Positions 1 to 8,356 of a stretch of DNA of 62,772 nt are shown in pieces. Origin of the DNA: Coemansia sp. RSA 487 (Eukaryota > Kickxellomycota > Kickxellomycetes > Kickxellales > Kickxellaceae). Under the pieces are notes generated by a model. That model was not told the origin of the DNA, searched no databases, and saw only the letters and a list, made by a program, of their open reading frames with translations. A program made the position numbers and the translations under genes. The stretch lies in NCBI GenBank assembly GCA_027577595.1, contig JANBRJ010000096.1, forward strand, positions 1 through 62,772. Reading direction: 5' to 3'. How positions within the stretch are numbered: position 1 is the first letter of the stretch; every line of letters begins with the position of its first letter.

Positions 1-1
1 G

Positions 2-781
2 GAATGCCACAACGCCATCCTTGAGAAGTGCGGCTTGCTTCACCGGGACATATCGGTGAACAACATCCTTGTCATCCCCAATGACGGCGACGACTCTCTG
101 CGCCGGCCAGTGAAGGGGCTGCTGATAGACTACGACCACGCAATTTCAGTGGATCAGGATTCCACTGGCAACGGAACAAGGTCGGGAACACTCCCGTACA
201 TGAGCATCCACAATCTGGAAGGAGCTCCCGGAAAGCGATCTGTCCTTGATGACTGGGAGTCGCTGCTCTACTTGATATGCTGGCTCGGGACATTCGGCAT
301 CAACAGCGAAGATCGTGACAACATCAACAAGAAAAAGACAGCCGAGATAGAAAAATGGCGGCATGGGACAATGAAGAGCATTGCGCATTGTAAGCGTAAT
401 CAAATGGACAACATAGTCAACTTTACTAGACTTATTCTGGCCGGATTCCAGGAAAAGTACAAGCTACTTAAGCTCTTGGCTACTAACATTTACATGGCAC
501 TGTTCCAGCACGACGGATGTGAAGGAGCCTACCTCGATACGGAGGATATAGCGGCACCATATTCGTATGCTCTGGCAGTTGCAGACATGTTGAACGAACC
601 ACAGGGTGGCCAATCTTCCAGTAAACAGCCCAAACCCGATCCTCTTGCCGTTCGCAAAGAATATGAAAAGGAAATTGTGGATGAGTTTTTGAAGGCTATT
701 CGAGCTGCCACAGAAGCAGCTGAGGATTACTGTATGCTACGACCTACAGCACAGGGCAGCGGAACAGCTCCAAACCAGTAG
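2..781 (+). CDS. FunK1-type protein kinase, C-terminal part (5' end outside window)
   Basis: The frame is open from base 2, so the gene enters from the left edge and only the last 259 codons are present. Near the start is a catalytic-loop motif HRDISVNNIL (Asp base plus a metal-binding Asn). About 25 residues on comes LLIDYDHA, standing for the DFG magnesium loop. GTLPYMS and a DDWESLLYLICWL segment follow. This order (HRD..N, D-Y-D, GTxPYM, D-ESL-Y) is typical of the fungal FunK1 kinase family, whose substrates are largely unknown. The tail after about residue 190 is hydrophilic and unremarkable. FunK1 genes are lineage-expanded and often lie in variable regions, which fits the relic-rich neighbourhood. 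The family call is fairly sure; no specific substrate can be named. Confidence 0.85.
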   Translation, partial: ECHNAILEKCGLLHRDISVNNILVIPNDGDDSLRRPVKGLLIDYDHAISVDQDSTGNGTRSGTLPYMSIHNLEGAPGKRSVLDDWESLLYLICWLGTFGINSEDRDNINKKKTAEIEKWRHGTMKSIAHCKRNQMDNIVNFTRLILAGFQEKYKLLKLLATNIYMALFQHDGCEGAYLDTEDIAAPYSYALAVADMLNEPQGGQSSSKQPKPDPLAVRKEYEKEIVDEFLKAIRAATEAAEDYCMLRPTAQGSGTAPNQ

Positions 782-899
782 ACATTTTGACATTATTCTC
801 ACCAAAACAGTGCTTTATGAATCATGAAAACACTTCAAAAGGAAATGAAGCAGAGACTAAACAGGCTACTTTCTTGGTACATAACTGGATCTAGAAGTG

Positions 900-1137
900 T
901 TAGCGCGGCCTTTCGCTCTGGTCCTTGCGACGGAAGAATGACATCTGCTTCTGGGCCCTCTGCTTCTGCTTCTGCTTCTTTGTCTTGTCTTTGCTCAGGA
1001 GGTTGACCTCGTTGAAGAGAGTGGCCACCTGCTTGTCCTTTTTGTCCATAACCACAGCACGCTTTGTGGGCGCATCGGTCTTGACGATCCTAGGCTTGGG
1101 CTTGAATGGCAGCTCAGTGACTGGAGTGTAATTAAAT
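900..1137 (-). pseudogene. BMS1-like C-terminal relic
   Basis: On the minus strand about 75 codons read as a basic C-terminus: LPFKPKPRIVKTDAPTKRAV, then a DKKDKQVATLF segment, then a Lys/Gln-rich end and a stop at 900-902. The LPF..KP motif, followed by RAV and a basic helical tail, resembles the extreme C-terminus of the ribosome-biogenesis GTPase BMS1. The GTPase and the rest of the roughly 1,100-residue protein are absent. A possible acceptor (ACTCCAG) lies just before the segment at about 1122-1128, so it may once have been a terminal exon. No promoter or upstream exon is seen. It is called a relic because the remainder is missing and the neighbours are also gene fragments. The identity rests on memory of the family and is moderately sure. 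Confidence 0.5.
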
Positions 1138-1206
1138 GGCAATACACATGCAGTCAAGAATGAAATGTGGCAAAATTTAAAGCTTTGATATTCACGCAAC
1201 AAGCAT

Positions 1207-1397
1207 TATCTAAAAGTAAACAATTGCCAATATATTGGACAATCTTCTTGCTGCAAATAACAACATATACTTCTTGCTGGTACCCATCCTGTTATGTGAA
1301 AATAAAGGGCTTGTTTATGAGCCTTACCATCTAGTGGCATATCCTCATTACATGTAAAAGAAACGTTGTTATAAACGGGGAAATGAGAAAACCTGCT
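1207..1397. repeat. Diverged direct repeat, copy A (about 190 bp)
   Basis: This stretch aligns along its length with 1951-2141 in the same orientation. Shared blocks include AGTAAACAAT, CCAATATATTG, TTCTTGCTGCAAATAAC, AATAAAGG-CTTGTTTATG and AAATGAGAAAAC. By eye, identity is about three quarters with small indels. It is non-coding in all frames. It lies between the BMS1-like relic and the ELP1 relic. Both copies contain an AATAAAG signal on the plus strand. Confidence 0.8.
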
Positions 1398-1454
1398 GTT
1401 TTGTTATAAGAATAAATGATACCGGAATTGAATTTCATGTTTACATTTATTTTT

Positions 1455-1905
1455 TATTTACTTTTTTTTACTAAAGACTGCGTGTCAAATCCGCCTCCTG
1501 GTGCCCCGGCTAATGCCAGTGCCAGCGCCAGCGCCATGCGCCACTCTTTGGCTTGTACATACGCGTTAACTGCCTGCCATGTTGCGTTGTCCAAGAGATA
1601 AGCAGCTGCCGCCCGAGCCCAATCGTTGGTATTCGCAAGATGATCGCCATGCCCGATGCAAATGTCGCTATGGCGCTTGCAAATGGTCGTTGTCTTTTAA
1701 TCAATTACAGTCGCTTTTTCTGTTATTTTATCCGTGTCTTTGTTGGTTAGTCCGGTGAACATGGCCCGAGTGACATCCTACCCTCATCGCAGAGTCCCGA
1801 TACAAACAAATCGAGCAGACCCGGGCCATTAATCTGTTGCACAAACTCGCCAAAGTCGTCGATATGCTGGTCGGAAATATGGTCAAACACAAAGTTCATG
1901 CCAAT
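1455..1905 (-). pseudogene. ELP1 (IKI3, Elongator subunit 1) relic, two segments
   Basis: Two minus-strand segments lie in the right order. The first (about 1897-1750) reads MNFVFDHISDQHIDDF and then LLDLFVSGLCDEG. It matches the ELP1 segment with the consensus LIYDHNP...LFxxxLxxEDVT. The second (about 1690-1455, open for about 70 codons) reads DICIGHGDHLANTNDW, AAAAYLLDNA, AVNAYVQAKEWRMALAL. It matches the ELP1 TPR-like segment of the form IAYGEHL..AG..F...AL.AF...W+.AL. In intact ELP1 some 200 residues separate these parts; here only about 60 bases with stops do. ELP1 is the scaffold of Elongator, which modifies tRNA wobble uridines. The rest of the gene is missing, so this is a dead fragment. 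The working copy must lie elsewhere. Confidence 0.65.
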
Positions 1906-1950
1906 TCAATTCACGCGGCAAGTGGCAAGTGGCAAGTGCTGATGGCTACA

Positions 1951-2141
1951 CTATACAAGAAGTAAACAATGACCAATATATTGAATGATATTCTTGCTGC
2001 AAATAACCCATGTGTATTCCTTAGTGGTATCCATCTTGTTGTGTGGCAATAAAGGACTTGTTTATGGGCCTTGCCACCAAGTGGGATATTGTCATCACCT
2101 GTGAAACAGGCATTATTATTTACAGAGAAAATGAGAAAACT
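1951..2141. repeat. Diverged direct repeat, copy B
   Basis: Same-orientation partner of 1207-1397, with the same series of blocks (AGTAAACAAT, CCAATATATTG, TTCTTGCTGCAAATAAC, AATAAAGGACTTGTTTATG, AATGAGAAAAC). The two copies bracket the ELP1 relic, about 745 bp apart start to start. The amount of divergence suggests an old duplication. No terminal inverted repeats or target-site duplications were seen. Confidence 0.8.
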
Positions 2142-2395
2142 TGCTTTTCTAGATCAATGACTAGTTGGTAATGTATTTTCGCATATGTTTGCTTCTTTTT
2201 TACTGAATCGCAATGGCTGGAGATGACTCTGTATTTACGCTTTATTTATATCATCGGCTTTTCCATGTTTACGGATGCAATAGATCTATTGTCTGCCACA
2301 AAGCAAAACTGTTCAAATGTGTTTATTGAGAAAATACAAGAATTGCGATTTCAATGCTCGCTATGTTTTATGTTTGATATGCAATGTACAAAAAC
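2142..2395. other. Spacer, no gene seen
   Basis: AT-rich sequence between repeat copy B and the stop codon of the AAA-ATPase-like gene. No open frame or known motif was recognised. It probably holds the 3' end signals of the minus-strand gene. Confidence 0.6.
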
Positions 2396-5279
2396 CTAAA
2401 TTGTTAGGATCACAAGGTGGCCATCCACCACCTCCCGCAAGATGCCGTTTTCGGCATCCTCCAGCCTATCTCCAAGCTGCTCGTATTCAACAGTAGCTTC
2501 GATTTCCACGCTACCTTCATAGCGAACAGTTGGCCAGCTGACTGTGCCGTCTGCGCTTTCCTCCCGCTTCCTTTTTGTAGCGATCATGCAGAACCGGTTC
2601 ATCCAGAAGGATACCCCGACCACATGTACAAGATCGCATGTCCTGGCCTTTTCAGCCAGCGTCGGGTAGTAGCGCTCGTAGATCTGCGCCTGGGCTTGCA
2701 TGGCCTGCTCAAAAACATACTTTGCAACCTTGCGCCGATTACCTACACTCGTCCGTTTTGCACTCATCGGGGTGGTGCTGCCATCGTATCTCTTCAGCTC
2801 GAAGATGTAGTACGACATCGGCGTGGTGTCGAAGCGAAGGTGGCCAGGCGCAGGGAACAGCAACGTGTCAGCGCGGCCGTTCTCCATCATGGCTTCGTTT
2901 TGGATCGCGTAGCCAGACCTTGTTGCTGGGAAGAGATACGACGACAGAATGGTCTGGTAGAACCTTTCCGACGTGTCTTTCCCGATGCCAGGAATGCTCA
3001 CCATGCACGAGTGGAGCGACCGCGAAAACCTCTGGAGATCGCACCTGTAAATCCCCATCTCCTCGTGTATCGACTCGAGCAGGCTGGTGCTGATTTTAAG
3101 CTGCGCCGCTACACGCTCGTAAAACTGCTCAAGCGCCCTGTGGACCTCGGAGTTCGGAATCCCAACACGGTCTTTGGCGATGGGCACAATGTAGCCCGCC
3201 TGGTAAAGCAGCCGCATGATTGTGCTTGCTTGAAGCGGCTCGTGGCCTAGACTTTGCATGTCGTGGAACGTGTCGCCCGAGCGGACCATGCAGATGTCAG
3301 CAAGCTCCTCGCGTGTCTCCTTATCAACGTCGGGCGGAAACTGAGGCTGCCCCTGGCTTCCGATGCTTCCCACGGCGGCATCGTCGATAAAGTCCAGCGA
3401 CATATGCTCTGCCAGTGGGCCCTGGTGCTGCCGATATTCGCTTTGCCGGAGAAATGATGACGAGAGATACTCGCAGTATCTGCTTAGGTCTTGTGCGGAG
3501 CTGGCTTTGATCGTCTCGACCACTTTCATAGACCCTGTTTCAGTCCAAGAATTATAGTTCGAGTAGTCGACATCAACGAGTGACTTGACCAAGCGAAGCT
3601 CACGAATCAAGCACAGAATAGCATAAGGGTTGAAAACATGATGTACTTGGCCGATACGGTAGCCGTCAAAGTGCTGGATACATCCGACAAGAAGATCTCG
3701 CTTGAAATGTCCGAGCTCCAAATGGTTGATAGCGGGACGATGCGGCCATTGGTTATCAATGTAATCGTTGATCAGACCCCAAACGTCATGAATGGTAAAC
3801 CCAAATGCGTGCTGGAAAGGGTTTTTTGTGAGCCGATCCCCTGCAAAACCCGAATGCGCCATGTAACTCTCTACGTTGTTCAGACCCGACCCAAGCCCAA
3901 CGCCCCGAATGTCGAACACGCCAACGAGTATGCCTTTATGAAGATAGTCGTTATTCTACACAGGTAACCTCCCGCAGATTTACAAAGAACAGGTTGCACA
4001 TGTGGTGTAGATAATTAGCAACCAGGATTAATTGGATATCAATAGTAGCTATCATGGAGCGTCAAGTAATCTTACCTTTAGACTTTCGCAAAGGAATTCA
4101 GAATATGTTTGTTGGATATCAGCTTGCTCCTTGGCATCCTTAACATGGCATAGTGCACTCATGAAGGGGGCATCATACTCGTCGACAATCAGAACAGATC
4201 TGCGCCCGAAAATGTTGTTTAGAACTTTCATCAAATCAGGAATAATCCCTGAAATAGCTGAAAGATGCGTAGTTTGGGCATTGCGACTTTCCATTACGTA
4301 ACCCACGTCGTCTATAAATTCTTTGATCTCGCCTTGTTCCTCTTCAATAATATCCTTGTCAAGTTCTAAATACTCATAACCGCTATTCACACCATTCAAA
4401 AGCTTGCGAAGTAGCTTGGTGTATTTGGACGTCGCTGCGAGCACTGACTTGCGGAGACAGGATGGGACATCGTCAAAAGACTTAGGGCAACTTGTCTAAA
4501 GAAAAAAACGCAAAAACAGGAAGGAACATTGATAAAATAGTTACAGAATATCAACATATGCATTAGCAAGAGCATTAAAGAAGCAGCAGTGCAAGCTGCT
4601 GGCTTACCTTGAAATCAAGCATAATAACTGGATATTTTCCAAAGTTTGCCTCGAAAAACTCGGGATGCATATCGTACAAAGCGCATTGTCGGAATTGCTT
4701 CTCGCGTTGGTTCCATGGCATGTCTCCAATAATATCCAAAAAGTTTGCCAGTGTCTTCAGAAAAGTCGTTTTACCCATACGCCGCGGGTACATTCCAGCA
4801 ATCACCTTCCCGGCATCTGGGCTCATGACATCAGCAATCGCAGCAGATTTGCCAACAAAAGTAGCATCTTCGTCGATAAAATTAGCCTATCCGCAAATGC
4901 CAAGCTGAATAGTGCGACCAGATACCCTTGTCCTTGGAGACCCCTGAAAAGCTGAAGGCAGAGAGGATCTATTCTCGGGTGTGCATGGTTGAGTATCCAT
5001 CTCTTGAGAGTCAGGCTTGTGTCCACCCATTGCCAACGAGTCGTCGGGCTGGCAAGAAGGGGAACCGTCAAGCACTTCACAAACCATGTTGTCGACCTCT
5101 GACCGTGTACAGACACCAAGCGAATCTTTCCATAGTCTCGAATCGTCTTCTGAATTGCTGGACAGCGATTCTGGCTGGAGCTGCTGCTGGTTGCTTTCGC
5201 GACGAAGCCTTTTCTCGTGCCCAGAGTCCAAAGGACCCGTTCTTTTATTGTTTGGATCCGCGTTTTTCTCAGAGGACAT
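2396..5279 (-). CDS. AAA-ATPase-like / PD-(D/E)XK nuclease-fold protein, four exons
   Basis: I read four exons, all joined in phase 0: 5279-4926, 4886-4608, 4495-4076 and 3955-2396, giving about 870 residues. Introns are 39, 112 and 120 nt (GTATCT..TAG, GTAAGC..TAG, GTAAGA..TAG). Residues 1-118 are polar and probably disordered. The AAA-ATPase-like domain starts near 119 (FIDEDATFVGKS), with an ATP loop YPRRMGKTTF near 151-160 and a Walker B VLIVDEYDAP at 312-321. It continues across exon 4 (GILVGVFDIRGVGLGSGLNN). A PD-(D/E)XK-like core lies near 712-741 (RADTLLF ... FELKRY), as in the domain that usually follows this ATPase. Similar genes are abundant in many fungi, oomycetes and bacteria; their role is unsettled, though defence, genome-conflict or effector-like roles are suspected. 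No signal peptide is present. The gene looks intact. The 39-nt first intron is the least certain join. Confidence 0.8.
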
Positions 5280-5665
5280 TGACGTATAAAAAAAAGCTTG
5301 CTAAACTGCTGAGAATGTAGATTTAAACACATTTACATAGTAAAATGAAAAGAGAAGGAAATTCATTTTCTTACAAAAAAAAATAACCCTTTTTCGTACT
5401 GCGCAATTGATGCAGGTGGCTTTTGTTTTCGTTTTGATCATGTGATGTATTGGTGAAAAGCTTGATTGATTGAAATCGCAGAGCCATCTCCCACCAAAGC
5501 TAGAAACCAAAAGTGCATTTGTGAGATCAGCTCAAGTTCTCGGATCCACGCATTTCAACCACTTATCAACGACGGATAGTTGGGGATGAAAAGGCTACAT
5601 ATGTTGCTTTTATTGCTAAAGAGGGGTTTCAACAGTTTATTCTGCTTTATTTAAAAGCACAAGTC
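5280..5665. other. Spacer upstream of the AAA-ATPase-like gene
   Basis: About 390 bp between the start codon of the minus-strand AAA-ATPase-like gene and the 3' end of the tryptophan synthase relic. It contains A/T-rich tracts near 5290-5390 but no clear TATA box on the minus strand. It presumably carries the promoter of the AAA-ATPase-like gene. No other feature was recognised. Confidence 0.5.
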
Positions 5666-6512
5666 TTATTCAATCTGTGGATCGATCGCTGGCAGCACTT
5701 CAGCGATTGTATCTAAGTCCTTGTCATCGTTTCCACTGACATAAATGACAAGTAGCTCATCGCTGGTCATAACTGAGGCAACTTGCATCGCTTGGCAGAC
5801 TGTGTGCGATGCTTTGAGTGACGGAATGATGTCTTCCAGCTCGGCAAGGCAGCAGAAGCCCTCAAGCGCCTGGGCATCAGTAACAGCATGGTGCTCAGCA
5901 CGATCAGTTGACTTAAGCCACAAATTCTCGGGTGCAACGTCAGGATAGTTAAGCCCGGCTACAATATAGCGTGTTTTCATGACTTGGCCCTTTTTGTCTT
6001 GCAGAAGATACATCTTGGCGCCGTGGAATACACCGGGAGCTCCGGCAGAAATTGTTGCTGAATTCCTGGAAGTATCGACGCCATCTCCTGCAGCCTCTGC
6101 GCTGACAAGACGGACACTCTTGTTCTTGATAAATGGATGGAACATGCCAATCGTGTTGCCGCCACCACCAGCACATGCCACTAGTGTGTCGGGTAAACGC
6201 CCAGCCAGCGCCGGACCCTGCAATGATGTGCAACTTTCCAAGACGCTTTGCAATGAGGATTTGGCCAACAACGTTGTTAATATTGTGATTACTAGTGTGG
6301 CATAAATCCTCGCGCTTGAGATAGATCTTGGCGCCACCACACTTTTCTGTAAGGTGCTCAGCAAAGTGCATAGGAGTCAGGCGACCTACGTACGGGTAGA
6401 AACTGTAGAGCTCTTCCCAGAACACTGTGTCGTTCTTGCACACGACGTATGTCTTTTTGAGCTCCAAAACGGACTCATATAATGCTTCTGCGTTATAAAA
6501 ACCACCAAACAT
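5666..6512 (-). pseudogene. Tryptophan synthase beta-domain relic (TRP5-like)
   Basis: The minus strand encodes two parts of the PLP-dependent beta domain in different frames. The first (6512 to about 6215) has FGGFYNAEAL, KIYLKREDLCHTSNHNINN and GQILIAKRLGK. The second (about 6230-5666) has RLPDTLVACAGGGGNTIGMF, VSAEAAGDG, GVFHGAKMYLLQDKKGQV, AGLNYPDVAPENLWLK and the normal C-terminal end. About 110 residues between GSGAG and RLPDT are deleted, and the frame changes at the join near 6200-6230. The alpha domain and the beginning are missing. The family motif GSHKINN, whose Lys binds PLP, reads SNHNINN, so the catalytic Lys is Asn. The enzyme would make tryptophan from indole and serine; this copy cannot. 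It is the third housekeeping relic on the same strand in this zone. Confidence 0.88.
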
Positions 6513-8356
6513 GCTAAACTTGTCTGGCAGAAGTGTGCTCTTATCGATCGTGTCGGTTACAATAACTTATATCCGTAGAACTAAAGTTCCTCTTGTTTTT
6601 CTTCCAAAACAAAACATGGCTATAAAAGCTTATTGTTTTATTGCATAAATGAATAAAAGAAAGTTCAAATTCCCCTACCCATGTAATATTCAGATCTTGC
6701 ATACAGCAACTATAACCATCGATTTGAATATTGGCTATTTTTATCACAATGAATAGTATTGTAGAATCTATTACCAAGATGGCTGATAATGAGGGCAATC
6801 CCACTGGGACAAAATAAAAATTTGCTTTTTTCTTAGCCAGGAATGTTGCTGTAATAAGAGTTGTGCAAATATTTTGATGTTTATTTCCTTAACTAAAATA
6901 AAAACTAGTGAGCGAAGCTGAAGAACTCCTTCAATCCGTAACAAAACAACTCCTTTATAGACAGATGTGTTGTGTCTGTAGATCATGCAAATCGTGATGT
7001 AGAATGGGAATTGCATGTATATCTTTAGCACAGTTGTTTTGCTTAGAGTATTGTATCCTTAAACATGTAGCAATTAGCAGATATTTTATTTATTGGTGAC
7101 TTTTATCAATTTATGGCCTGCTTACAATAACACATTACTGCACCTTTATCACGTAAATAGGAGAGTATTGAGAACAAGGAAAGCATAGAGTTATGATTTA
7201 AAAGTGTGAAATAACAAGCAGCTAATGGTGGAATGAAAAATATTGTTTGTGAAAAGTGTGCGCTGGTGACCATGTTGATATAGCAATTGCCATTGCCATG
7301 CTATTCTCTCTCCCCTCCACTGACTAAACCTGTTGACTTGATTGTGTTTCTAATGTTATAAGGCTTAGATTATAACAAGATACCTATTAAAAGGCTAAGC
7401 TAAAATTAGAAACGGATTCGAAAAATATAAATTATAGAAGCAAAAAACACAGGACATCTCAGAATTTAAAATTTAGCATTTGGTGATAATAAATGTACTA
7501 AAATTCTGAAGAGACTATAAAAGGCTATACAATAAGCCTATGCTTTTTCTTGGATATCCCATCAACACAAACAGCCAAATCAGGATGCCACACTCTATTG
7601 GATATGATATAACAGTGCGTTTCAATCACCCACTTAACGGAGCGCAATGTAGTATAATGTTCACCATCTTGAAGGATAGTGAAAAGGATGCCAAGGTAGA
7701 AGCAAGAGTGCAAGCATATGCATATTGATCAGCTTCGTGATTCTGGTACAGCTGATCCTAATTCAATTACAACAGCATGGGGAAGGATTACCGGATATAA
7801 AATAGTGAATAGGTAAAGGTGGGACGGGATCAGTTAGTCCATCGTCTTTGGATGTGGATTTTAAAATACTAGGAGATTAAGGAAACCATATTCCATTATG
7901 CCTAGCCGTTTTCATTGCCCAGCATGCTTTTCTAGCGACAATCATGATTATCCTTTTTTTAAGTATCTACTCGTATTAAATAAAACTTTGAGTATCAGGG
8001 CTGGAGAGATACGATAAAAAAGAATAAATTTGTCTCTGGAAATAATAACTATGCCTGCAAGACATTCCCAAGCTTTCTGAAAACACAGTCCACTCATGTA
8101 GCTATTGCCCACTGATAATTCATAGCATTTTGATTGTACGTGCAAATTTAGGTGTTGGCATATTTGCTAATAATAGCTTACTAGTAATTTTCCTGTATTA
8201 AAAATAAATGCCCTTTTTTTTTAGAAAATACATGCTGATGAATAATAATTCGGATTATAAAAGCTTTTACATTTCCACTGTTTAGTCAACCTTTTTTTTT
8301 TATTGAACCAGTACAATTCAACAAATCATGACAACCTGAACGAAACCAATAATAAT
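6513..8356. other. 1.8-kb AT-rich stretch without a recognisable gene
   Basis: Sequence of low GC content with only short frames on both strands, none with recognisable homology. A 62-codon plus-strand frame at 7540-7728 was examined and not accepted. The last part (about 8260-8356) is A/T-rich and probably holds the 3' UTR and poly(A) signals of the minus-strand GH20 gene. No tRNA, terminal repeat or transposase was seen. Confidence 0.6.

Noticed and set aside
2417-3250. 277-codon plus-strand frame
   Set aside because: Antisense shadow of the last exon of the AAA-ATPase-like gene, which carries a recognisable nuclease-type core in the sense frame.
7540-7728. 62-codon plus-strand frame in the empty 6.5-8.3 kb region
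   Set aside because: No homology recognised, no promoter or continuing exon, and a similar-length frame exists on the opposite strand. Treated as chance.
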